The position numbers and the translations under genes were made by a program. The notes beneath the pieces were generated by a model. That model did no database searches. It had not been told where the DNA came from and saw only the letters and a program-made list of their open reading frames with translations. Below are positions 21,039 through 30,640 of a stretch of DNA of 64,000 nucleotides, in pieces (the stretch's first letter is position 1; every line of letters begins with the position of its first letter). Origin of the DNA: Nemertoderma westbladi (lineage: Eukaryota > Xenacoelomorpha > Nemertodermatida > Nemertodermatidae); NCBI GenBank assembly GCA_032718475.1, contig JAUCBJ010008204.1, positions 1 through 64,000 of the forward strand, given 5' to 3'.

Positions 21039-21689
21039 CTATCCCTCACTACCGCTACTATATCCCTCTCTAGTCGACACATCAACCCTATCGCGGTCGG
21101 GTCTATTCACCCCCGCCTCTCTCTCTGCTATTGCGTGGCCTACCAGGCCCTCTGCTCCCTGCCTACCGACTATGCGGCCTACCAGGCCCTCGCTGGGTCC
21201 ATCCAACCCAGCCACTCCCTGCCTACCAACTACGTGGCCTACCAGGCCCTCGCTGGGTCCATCCAACCCAGCCACTCCCTGCCTACCAACTACGTGGCCT
21301 ACCAGGCCCTCGCCGGGTCTACCTAACCCAGCCACTCCCTGCCTACCAACTACGTGGCCTACCTGGGCCCCATCTGTCTGGCCATACACGCCCGACGTGT
21401 TTACATTAATAGCACCCGTATTGGGAACGGAATTAACTTGTTCGTTCGAAATAAAATCATTTGAATTATCTTGTAAATTCGGGCTTGGCTCATTAATTAA
21501 ATTATTTGAATTATTATTATTTTGGTTATTTGGATTATTTTGCGTAGCTACATTAATATTAGGATTATTTTCTACATTAATATTAGGATTGTTCTGATTT
21601 AAATTTAAATTACTACCACTAGGCAAAGTATTTCCTGCAATAAAGGTTTGATTAGAATTATCCCATACGGTACTATTAATATTAACCAC
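21039..21689 (-). CDS. gag: Gag-like segment with 20-residue repeats (outer element)
   Basis: About 216 codons: an Asn-rich low-complexity stretch followed by four near-identical repeats containing GLVGHVVGRQGVAG. It is the continuation of the 21692-23245 frame, displaced by a 16-base G run at 21715-21730; in the inner element the corresponding region is a single frame. Function unknown. Confidence 0.65.
   Translation of the reverse strand: MVNINSTVWDNSNQTFIAGNTLPSGSNLNLNQNNPNINVENNPNINVATQNNPNNQNNNNSNNLINEPSPNLQDNSNDFISNEQVNSVPNTGAINVNTSGVYGQTDGAQVGHVVGRQGVAGLGRPGEGLVGHVVGRQGVAGLDGPSEGLVGHVVGRQGVAGLDGPSEGLVGRIVGRQGAEGLVGHAIAEREAGVNRPDRDRVDVSTREGYSSGSEG
21130..21365 (-). repeat. 60-bp tandem repeats within gag
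   Basis: About four copies of a 60-bp unit with GGCCTACCAGGCCC on the plus strand, two of them nearly identical. The inner element has two to three copies (12690-12830), so copy number varies between elements. 60 is divisible by three, so length changes keep the frame. Confidence 0.85.
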
Positions 21690-21691
21690 GT

Positions 21692-23245
21692 CTACTGTAC
21701 CATTATCATTATTACCCCCCCCCCCCCCCCGCCCGTACGGTCACACCAGTTTTGGGTCTGTCGTGCGGTCCCTGTAAGTGGGGTATTAATAAATGTATCC
21801 ACGGCCCCTGGCTCCTCTAAAATACTCGAGCCTGTCTCGCTCTCAGACGCCCCCGCCCGCACCAGTTGCAGCTCGTGCGCGCGTCTAACCCTATGTTCCC
21901 CAAGCTCACTTTGGCGTCTCTTTAATTCCTCCTGGTCTCGCTCGGCTCCTGTCATTCTCCTCTCACACTCCCGCGTGTCCCGCTCAGCCAACTCTACTAC
22001 TTTCCTAGCACTCTCCCTTCGCCTCGCTTCACGCTCCTTACGTTCACTTTCCTTTCTCGCCTCATACTCCTTGCGTTCCGCCTCACGCTCTTTGCGTTCC
22101 CTTTCTTCCCTTGCCTCACGTTCCCTACACTCCTTTTCCTCCTTTTCCTCACACTCCCTAAGGCCCCTCAAAGCCCTTTCGGCCCTCTCTCCGGTTTCTC
22201 TAATCAATGCCGCTTCCCTCTCTAGCCGCATTCTCCCCTCCTCTAGCCGTTTATCCATTTCCCTCTGACCTTGCTCTATCAGCTCGAGACGGTACGCGGC
22301 ACCTGCCTCTCTCACCCGTCTTTCTTTCGCGGAGGATGTAGCAGACTTATCGGTTACGACGGACTCCCTCCGCCTTCCCGATCTACTAGCTTTCCCCCTC
22401 CTCCCGGAACTCCCTCCGACCGACGAGGCCGAATCCTCGGGGTTAACCTCGGATTCGCCCCCTTCAGGTCTGTTCCAACCCATTAATTTTATACCCCGGG
22501 CATCGATTAAATATGGCCCTATGTACACTACACTAGGTTGTATACCCCCATGCCGCCATGAGTCATACAGTTCCTCGGCAACCTTTCTCGCTCTCTCCTC
22601 GGCCAATTCTCTCTGCCCGAAACGCATTAGATAGTATAAATGTCTGTCCGACTTACCTAGTCCTGACTTCAGTTTTACCTCGTCTATCGTTTTCCCCTTT
22701 CTGGCCTCCTCTAGTAGTCTCCGGGTCGCGTTGTAGGCCCGTCGAAGTCGCTCAGAAACCCCGACGTCCTCGTCGCCGACCCCTCGTCCGTCTCTCCGGG
22801 TTCGACGTCGTACCGGCGGCCCCACCGTCGCCGTTTCGGCGGGCCGTCCGTCGCCCTCGGCCTGTGGCTGGCCGGCGACATCGGTATCGACACCTCCGTC
22901 GTCTCTCCGGGTCCTTCCTCGTACCGTCGGCCCTTCCGTCGTCGTCTCGGTGGGCCGTTCGTCGCTCTCGGCCTGTGGCTGGCCGGCGACGCCGGTGCGT
23001 CGACCCTCGTCCCGTGTCGACTCGTCTCCTTCTCCCTCGAGCCCGCTCTCTCTATCTTCCGACTCGACTCCCCCTCCTCTCGACTCGGCTTCTGACTCCA
23101 GACGGTCTCCCTCGCCTTGAACTTCCGGGTCGCCCGTTATCGATGGCTCCGGCGTCGTGGGCCTATACCGCCTGGTCGCGGCCTCGCGGATCGTTTGTTC
23201 TTCGTCCGGGGTCCGCGTCGGTGTTATTTCTCCCGACTGACTCAT
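21692..23245 (-). CDS. gag: Gag-like ORF 1 of outer element
   Basis: 517 codons from ATG 23245, 70 bases inside the 5' LTR. Similar to the inner element's first ORF from its opening residues. The N-terminal third is acidic with a duplicated segment around AGQPQAE, and a conserved globular-looking segment spans roughly 165-260. A long Arg/Glu coiled-coil region fills about 300-480. The frame ends just past a 16-base G run. Confidence 0.8.
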   Translation of the reverse strand: MSQSGEITPTRTPDEEQTIREAATRRYRPTTPEPSITGDPEVQGEGDRLESEAESRGGGVESEDRESGLEGEGDESTRDEGRRTGVAGQPQAESDERPTETTTEGPTVRGRTRRDDGGVDTDVAGQPQAEGDGRPAETATVGPPVRRRTRRDGRGVGDEDVGVSERLRRAYNATRRLLEEARKGKTIDEVKLKSGLGKSDRHLYYLMRFGQRELAEERARKVAEELYDSWRHGGIQPSVVYIGPYLIDARGIKLMGWNRPEGGESEVNPEDSASSVGGSSGRRGKASRSGRRRESVVTDKSATSSAKERRVREAGAAYRLELIEQGQREMDKRLEEGRMRLEREAALIRETGERAERALRGLRECEEKEEKECREREAREERERKEREAERKEYEARKESERKEREARRRESARKVVELAERDTRECERRMTGAERDQEELKRRQSELGEHRVRRAHELQLVRAGASESETGSSILEEPGAVDTFINTPLTGTARQTQNWCDRTGGGGGGVIMIMVQ

Positions 23246-23314
23246 CTTTCTTTATCTCTAAATTGGTCGCTGATGGTTACAGAGTTTATCTAGGGCGGCA
23301 GCTGATTTAGTTAC

Positions 23315-23851
23315 TGTGACGGGATCCAAGAGGGATCCCGGTTTATCCGGTTTTAGTTCACGCGTCCCCGCCGTGTATAAAGAGTGAATAAGTTCGTGCT
23401 GTTTGTCGTATATAATATGATATGCAGGTATAGATATAGATATAGATATATTGTCGTATACGGAAGGCGGGATACGGTAACTAAAGTCCCGGTCCTTCCC
23501 TATCTAAAACTATGTAACCTAATCTAGCACCGGTATTGCACTGAGATAACTGAATTGGTATTATTACTGCCAAGTGGCTATATTGCACGGTTGGCCTTGT
23601 TGCTCTACCTAATCGATGCCTTTCCCCCCTCTGATTGGTTGATACCCTTGTTGGCGCCCTTTGGAGTGTTCCCGTTCACTCCACCTATTCTCTCTGGGTT
23701 AGGGGTTTGGCCCCTGACCCTCATTGTGTGCTTCTCCTTCCCATTCTCATTGGGATGGCACGAGTTGGTTAATTACCCAATCTCGTGGCTCCCAATATTG
23801 CTTATCGGCTTATAACTTTATGGGGTGTTAGCGGGATTGAATAAGCTAACA
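23315..23851 (-). repeat. 5' LTR of outer BEL/Pao element
   Basis: 537 bp, near-identical to 3193-3734, followed by the target duplication GCCTT at 23852-23856. Being the element's upstream LTR it should hold the promoter driving minus-strand transcription. Confidence 0.95.
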
Positions 23852-24301
23852 GCCTTTTAACCTAAATGGCACATGCCTTCGCCCTACACCCACCCTAGCC
23901 GCTTATGCTATGTCTGTATAATGTATGGTTTGGTCTGTTGGTAGGATAAGCAGATAGGACTGGACTGACACTGAGGATGTACAGATGTAAGTAAGAGTAA
24001 CGAACGGAGTAGGCCTACCGATGGTATTGACAGACTGGAGTAAGCCGGTAGTACCCAGTCTGCCAGTCCTGCAGTCCGGTCTGCCGGTAGTCCAGTCCCT
24101 GTCAGCCTGTTACTAGTTACTGTACGACTTAGTTAAGACTTGTACGTCTGTACGTGACGTCTCGTAGGTCAGTCAGTAGGCTGGTAGGTAACGGAATAGG
24201 CCCCTACTGGAATACGGGCTGACGTGATACTGCTGTACTGTGATAGGGATAATACAGTAATATAGTATAAGCCTATTACTTTAGACTGTTAGATATTAAA
24301 T

Positions 24302-25036
24302 ATGACTGATGTAAAGAAACTCCCGACTATTCCGGAAACTTTACTTCGACGTCGCAAACACGCGACCGAACGTAAAGTCCGCTCCGACAAACACCAGCAA
24401 AAGCAGAAGAAAGCCAACCGGGACAAACGAAAGATCGTATTCAAACGTGCGGAGGCCTACGTGAAGGAATACCGAACGGCGGAGAGAGACCTGATCCGTA
24501 TGAAACGAGACGCGAGGAAGCACGATAACTACTACGTACCGGACGAACCCAAGTTGGCGTTCGTTGTTCGAATCCGTGGTATCAACGGAGTCCATCCAAG
24601 AGTTCGGAAGATTCTACAGATTCTTCGACTCCGTCAGATAAACAACGGGGTCTTTATAAAGCTCAACAAGACGAGCATTCGATTGCTACGCATCGTAGAG
24701 CCTTATATAACCTACGGGTATCCGAACCTCAAGTCTATCAGGGAGTTGATCTACAAGCGAGGCTACGGTAAGATTCAGCAGAGAAGAGTAGCTCTTAGTG
24801 ATAACAGTTTGATTGAAAACTCTTTGGGCAAATTCAATATCATCTGCGTGGAGGATCTAATACACGAGATATTCACGGTCGGGCCGCACTTCAAGGAGGC
24901 GAATAACTTCCTGTGGCCCTTCAAACTGGCGGCCCCGCGTGGTGGCCACAGGAAGATCGGAATACATTACATCGAGGGGGGAGACAACGGTAATAGGGAG
25001 AATAAAATCAACCGGTTGGTCAGGAAGATGAACTGA
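24302..25036 (+). CDS. RPL7: 60S ribosomal protein L7 (uL30)
   Basis: 244 residues, full length for the family (human about 248). A basic N-terminal tail with Lys/Arg stretches (residues 1-60) is followed by the uL30 core, recognised by [41 protein letters not shown] and YKRGYGK. The C-terminal hallmark NNFLWPFKL is near residue 208 and the ending is INRLVRKMN. It acts in the large ribosomal subunit. The whole coding region is one exon, whereas most animals have several introns here. It lies 450 bases beyond the retrotransposon. An intact frame with a conserved start and stop argues for a functional gene; a recent retrocopy cannot be excluded. Confidence 0.97.
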   Translation: MTDVKKLPTIPETLLRRRKHATERKVRSDKHQQKQKKANRDKRKIVFKRAEAYVKEYRTAERDLIRMKRDARKHDNYYVPDEPKLAFVVRIRGINGVHPRVRKILQILRLRQINNGVFIKLNKTSIRLLRIVEPYITYGYPNLKSIRELIYKRGYGKIQQRRVALSDNSLIENSLGKFNIICVEDLIHEIFTVGPHFKEANNFLWPFKLAAPRGGHRKIGIHYIEGGDNGNRENKINRLVRKMN

Positions 25037-26062
25037 GTGAGGTCCTGTAACGCACGGTTGCTCCTACTGTGTAACTGGGATGCTTCTGTAACGCAATATA
25101 ACGGTTTATGGGTGTTTATTTCTGTGTAAATTGATCTCTGTACTCCCGACTTGTGTTACTGTGGTATCTCATATATTAATGGAATGTCTCGAATTATATA
25201 CACTTTGATAAGCTTTTACAGTAAAGCTGAACAACAAATTTTAGTATTTCCATATATGGATAAATTATTATGTATAAATATAATCGCCAACACAATTTAA
25301 GCTGGGGGGGGGTCGTCATGGTTTTAATGGGGCTTGATAGAAAAATTATTAAGAAAAATTATAAAAACTACAAGAAGTTATCATTTATGAAACGCGCAGC
25401 ACGTGACATAAACTTATAGTAAGTGTCAACTCTGAAGAATTATAAGCAAAATGTAAGCAGGTGTGCAGAACTATCGATTTCTGAAAAAGGAAATAATATT
25501 TCAGTATAACAATAAATGCAATAGATTTCGATATTGGATAGAATTTCACCAACCTGACGAGTAAATATGTGGGAGCCACGGGATGAGGTATACTTTATAA
25601 TTTTTACAAATCTAACGTTTAAATTTAGAAAGATGTATCAGAAAAGTTTGTGAAACAGAAGCTGCAAGACAGGGAGAGATGGGGTAGAAATGGAATGATG
25701 GGGGACAGGGAGGATGGTGGTAGAAAGAAAGTGTAGTAGTAGTGAGCAGGACTATTCTGCAATGCACAGTGTCACTAACGCTACAAGGGCCCGGTGAAGA
25801 TGATTGAAATGGTAATAAATGAAATATACCGGAGAACAACCGTTACCAGATAAATATGAAATTTATTTTACCGATAAAATTTGCTAACAACTATCATTAA
25901 ATTGCATAGCCAGAGACGTAGAGAAATTATTGATAAGGGAATATAATATATACTGATATACGATTACTTAATACAGTAATAGGGAAATGGTGACCCTATT
26001 GGGCGCGGGTGCGGGGTAGAGCAACTGTACATCATCGAGATTCTCGCTCATGTGAAGAATAC
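25037..26062. other. Intergenic, nothing recognised
   Basis: AT-rich DNA downstream of RPL7 without recognisable frames, RNA genes or inverted repeats. Confidence 0.5.
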
Positions 26063-26178
26063 CAGGATTTCACTTTTCGGTCGACTTTTTATTGGAATTT
26101 TATATATGCCCCAAGATTTTTTATTTTTTTAAATCTATCTTTATTAAGTGTTTTATAGCGCTTATTTCTGTCTTATAA
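26063..26178 (+). repeat. MITE-like dispersed repeat, copy A, abutting minisatellite
   Basis: About 115 bases starting CAGGATTTCACTTTTCGG match 57432-57542 closely. The match ends at TCTTATAAC, exactly where the 27-bp array begins. CATGTGAAGAATACCA lies just left (26050-26065), and its reverse complement TGGTATTCTTCACATG occurs at 57622 and 57673 in the other copy, so it may be a terminal inverted repeat. Confidence 0.65.
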
Positions 26179-28238
26179 CAACAAGTGGAACCACTTCATA
26201 TATAACAACCCACTTCATATATAACAACAAGTGGAACCACATCATATATAACAACAAGTGGAACCACTTCATATATAACAACAAGTGGAACTACTTCATA
26301 TATAACAACAAGTGGAACTACATCATATATAACAACAAGTGGAACCACTTCATATATAACAACAAGTGGAACCACTTCATATATAACAACAAGTGGAACT
26401 ACATCATATATAACAACAAGTGGAACCACTTCATATATAACAACAAGTGGAACCACTTCATATATAACAACAAGTGGAACTACATCATATATAACAACAA
26501 GTGGAACCACTTCATATATAACAACAAGTGGAACCACTTCATATATAACAACAAGTGGAACCACTTCATATATAACAACAAGTGGAACTACATCATATAT
26601 AACAACAAGTGGAACCACTTCATATATAACAACAAGTGGAACCACTTCATATATAACAACAAGTGGAACCACTTCATATATAACAACAAGTGGAACCACT
26701 TCATATATAACAACAAGTGGAACTACATCATATATAACAACAAGTGGAACCACTTCATATATAACAACAAGTGGAACCACTTCATATATAACAACAAGTG
26801 GAACCACTTCATATATAACAACAAGTGGAACCACTTCATATATAACAACAAGTGGAACCACTTCATATATAACAACAAGGGGAACTACATCATATATAAC
26901 AACAAGTGGAACCACATCATATATAACAACAAGTGGAACCACTTCATATATAACAACAAGTGGAACCACTTCATATATAACAACAAGGGGAACTACATCA
27001 TATATAACAACAAGTGGAACCACTTCATATATAACAACAAGTGGAACCACTTCATATATAACAACAAGTGGAACCACTTCATATATAACAACAAGTGGAA
27101 CCACTTCATATATAACAACAAGTGGAACTACATCATATATAACAACAAGTGGAACCACTTCATATATAACAACAAGTGGAACCACTTCATATATAACAAC
27201 AAGTGGAACTACATCATATATAACAACAAGTGGAACCACTTCATATATAACAACAAGTGGAACCACTTCATATATAACAACAAGGGGAACTACATCATAT
27301 ATAACAACAAGTGGAACCACATCATATATAACAACAAGTGGAACCACTTCATATATAACAACAAGTGGAACTACATCATATATAACAACAAGTGGAACCA
27401 CTTCATATATAACAACAAGTGGAACCACTTCATATATAACAACAAGTGGAACTACATCATATATAACAACAAGTGGAACCACTTCATATATAACAACAAG
27501 TGGGACCACATCATATATAACAACAAGTGGAACCACTTCATATATAACAACAAGTGGGACCACTTCATATATAACAACAAGTGGGACCACGTCATATATA
27601 ACAACAAGTGGAACCACTTCATATATAACAACAAGTGGGACCACGTCATATATAACAAGAAGTGGAACCACATCATATATAACAACAAGTGGGACCACTT
27701 CATATATACCAACAAGTGGGACCACATCATATATAACAACCCACGTCATATATAACAACAAGGGGAACTACATCATATATACCAACAAGTGGAACCACAT
27801 CATATATAACAACAAGTGGGACCACATCATATATAACAACAAGTGGAACTACTTCATATATATCAACAAGTGGAACCACTTCATATATACCAACAAGTGG
27901 GACCACATCATATATAACAACCCACGTCATATATAACAACAAGGGGAACTACATCATATATACCAACAAGTGGAACCACATCATATATTACAACAAGTGG
28001 GACCACATCATATATAACAACAAGTGGAACCACTTCATATATAACAACCCACTTCATATATAACAACAAGGGGAACTACATCATATATAACAACAAGTTG
28101 GACCACATCATATATAACAACAAGTGGAACCACTTCATATATAACAACCCACTTCATATATAACAACCCACTTCATATATAACAACAAGTGGAACTACAT
28201 CATATATAACAACAAGTGGAAGGAACCACTTCATATAT
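26174..28238. repeat. 27-bp minisatellite array, about 75 units
   Basis: Units of the form TATATAACAACAAGTGG plus ten more bases, total 27. Each contains the palindrome AGTGGAACCACT and an alternating TA tract. Variants (AACCACTT, AACTACAT, AGGGGAAC, GGGACCAC) recur in an ordered way, suggesting higher-order units. Because 27 is a multiple of three and one frame on each strand lacks stops, open frames over 500 codons appear on both strands; these are not genes. Confidence 0.95.
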
Positions 28239-28989
28239 GATAGATAGATAGATATATATATTTATACATTATGTAAAAACAATAACAAATACACCAAACA
28301 ATGTACCGGTATAAAAGTATTGTCCAACAACATATAGGATTACCCCTAAAGCTTTGCAGCTTATTTCCTAGGGGGTCCTTTATGTTACTTGGTTACAAAT
28401 ACAATATTACACTACGCTAACCTAAAACCAATATAAAACGTAATTACACTATGTACATATACAACTTTACCGAGAGCGTGACAATGCCCGACTCAACGAT
28501 AAAGATGTAATGTACAGAACAATTTATTATAAAACGTAATTACAGTATAAATAGTAAATAATTAATAAACTAATAACTTACTGTAGGACTATTGTACCTA
28601 TTTTTACATTGCACACGGAGGTGAGATTTAACTGCAGATTTAAAAGAATGTTGATTATTTAGGTTTTTAATTTCATTAGGCAGAGCGTTCCAATTTTTAA
28701 TGCCGTTAAAAAAGAAAGTATCAGATTCGAAGGATTTACAATTCGGGAGGTAGAAGTTTGAAGCACTAGCTCTGGTACTGTAAGAGTGTGTATCGCGTAT
28801 TCTGTTTTATTTTTGTTTTAGGTAATTGGGACATTTACCATTATACACTTTATGCACATGGTTAAAGGCGTAGCTGCTTAACTCTACTATCTAAGTTAAG
28901 TAGTCCAGATTCAGAAAAGTCATCTGGTGTTAGGTGGTGCCTAGGTTTGTAGTCTTTAATAAATCGTAGTACTTTATTCTGAGCTACTT

Positions 28990-29945
28990 GTGGGGCGAGC
29001 CACGAAGTTGGCGGAGCCTTAGCGAATTGACACTGTTAGGGGGTGGGTCAATTTATGCAAATAGTTGTCGTCGTCGTCGTTGTCGTCGTCGTCGTCGTCG
29101 TTACGATTTTGACATGCTAATAACTTTGTCGGATTTAAAGCTGCCAAGTTGAAAATTTGTAGGTATCAATATGAGCAAAAGTTGAGATTTTTGAGAGACT
29201 TTCAGACACCATCAGTGCAATGGTCTCCCGCTAGAGGGCCACATGTCTAAACATTAAATGCCCTCCCATTTCTTTGCTTTTAATCCGTTTAAGCTGAAAC
29301 TTGGCAGATATGTATTAGACCATTAGCTGTGACTTTCAAAGGAGGCGAATCCATCTGCAGTTCTCCAGTCTGCCGCTAGAGGGCCAAATGTCTGAAAGTG
29401 AAATCGTTGTCGTCGTTATGATATTGACATGCTTATAACTTTGTCGAATTTAAAGCTGCCAAGTTGAAAATTTGTTTTGTTGAAAATCAGTTCAACAGTC
29501 ACCCGCTATAGGACTACTTTATGCCTGAAAGTGAATAGATTCTCCCGTCTTATTGATTTTAATCAGTTTAAGCTGAATCTTGCCATATATTCTGGACCAC
29601 ATGCTGCGTCTTTGTGGGGGGGGGGGGGGGGGGGGGGGAGATTTAATCGGTCTGCCGCTATACGACGAAATTTCTGAAAGTGAGATCCGTCTCTCATTTC
29701 GTTATCCGTTATTCAAGATGAAACTTGGCCGATGTACGTATGTACTATTCATCCATAGGCTGTGTCTTTGTGGGGCTGGAGACCCTAATCCATCTTCAGT
29801 TCTCACTATACCGCTAGAGTCAGAAATGTCTGAATAGAAATGAAAGAGGTAAAAAGTGATTAGGCGAAATCTGCTTAAAATTTGCTAATACAGTAATACT
29901 TTCGAATTAGTACTTAAATTAAATTTAAGTCACGTGCTGCGCGAA
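28990..29945. mobile_element. DNA element nested in the LINE, with phased CCGCTAGAGG repeats
   Basis: Interrupts the LINE coding region. The left end reads CTTGTGGGGCGAGCC and the right end, inverted, GAAGTGGGGCC, so short GTGGGGC-type termini may be inverted repeats. Inside are five CCGCTAGAGG/CCGCTATA motifs near 29228, 29372, 29503, 29653 and 29811, a (GTC)n stretch at 29066-29101, repeated TTTAAGCTGAAACTTG-like words and a 23-base poly-G run. No transposase frame. A similar terminus occurs at 43858-43876. Confidence 0.55.
29616..29638. repeat. Poly-G tract, 23 bases
   Basis: An uninterrupted G run inside the element at 28990-29945. Confidence 0.95.
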
Positions 29946-30267
29946 GGCCCCACTTCGTGTAATTTACATTTAAGCTGTTTGGTTAAGCCTTCATACCAAG
30001 AAGAGCATGCATAGTCCATGTGACACTGTATTAAAGAAGAGCAAAGTAACTTGCGGGAGTCGGTGTTTAAACTATTTTTATTTCTGTATAGAAACCTAAG
30101 CCTACTGTTAACTTTCGAGAAAATATTTTTCACTATGCTTTCTCCTGATAAGCAGTTATCCAATGTGGCGCCTAAATATTTAACTTCCTTTTTATTTTCA
30201 ATCTTATGTTCATTACTAGTTACTTCAAACTTAGTTACATTCTTTAACTTTCTTTTGGAAAGTTTTC

Positions 30268-30640
30268 ATATATAACAACAAGTGGAACCACATCATATAT
30301 AACAACAAGTGGAACCACTTCATATATAACAACAAGTGGAACCACTTCATATATAACAACAAGTGGGACCACTTCATATATAACAACAAGTGGAACCACT
30401 TCATATATAACAACAAGTGGGACCACTTCATATATAACAACAAGTGGAACCACTTCACATATAACAACCCACTTCATATATAAGAACAAGTGGAACTACA
30501 TCATATATAACAACAAGTGGAACCACATCATATATAACTACAAGTGGGACCACTTCCTTATATAACAACAAGTGGAACCACTTTCACTTCATATATAATG
30601 AAAAAGGAAGTGGAACCACTTTATCTACTATTACAAGTGA
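30268..30640. repeat. 27-bp minisatellite, right-hand remnant
   Basis: About 13 units of the same 27-bp repeat as 26174-28238, decaying after 30540. It is the far side of the array that the LINE split. Confidence 0.9.

Larger units (their letters stand above)
3193..23851 (-). mobile_element. Large BEL/Pao LTR retrotransposon (outer element)
   Basis: Bounded by LTRs at 3193-3734 and 23315-23851 that start TG and end CA on either strand. A 5-bp target duplication GCCTT flanks it (3188-3192 and 23852-23856). All its coding frames are on the minus strand, so the 5' LTR is the right-hand one. Order on that strand: gag frames, capsid/zinc knuckle/protease/RT, RNase H/integrase, a tandem-repeat block, an exonuclease-like frame, a zinc-knuckle frame, polypurine tract, LTR. 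The span is 20.7 kb, or about 14.1 kb without the inner insertion, which is large for this group. The two LTRs differ by two substitutions, one 1-bp indel and one 6-bp microsatellite indel, so the insertion is young. I see no standard TGG primer-binding site next to the 5' LTR. Confidence 0.95.
28239..30267 (-). mobile_element. 5'-truncated LINE inserted in the minisatellite
   Basis: The flanks on both sides are the 27-bp array. The 3' end is at 28239 with a (GATA)n tail. Reading on minus, 30163-29950 encodes the part after the RT catalytic core (SLIQCHMDYACSSWYEGL). 28990-28580 encodes the C terminus, including FFFNGIKNWNALPNEIKNL and the FK..VK..L pattern typical of CR1/Jockey-like LINEs. 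The two parts are separated by an inserted element at 28990-29945. No intact endonuclease or RT remains. Confidence 0.75.

Noticed and set aside
26148-27761. Open frames of over 500 codons on both strands
   Set aside because: They are translations of the 27-bp repeat; 27 is divisible by three and one phase per strand lacks stops. No non-repetitive coding sequence is attached.
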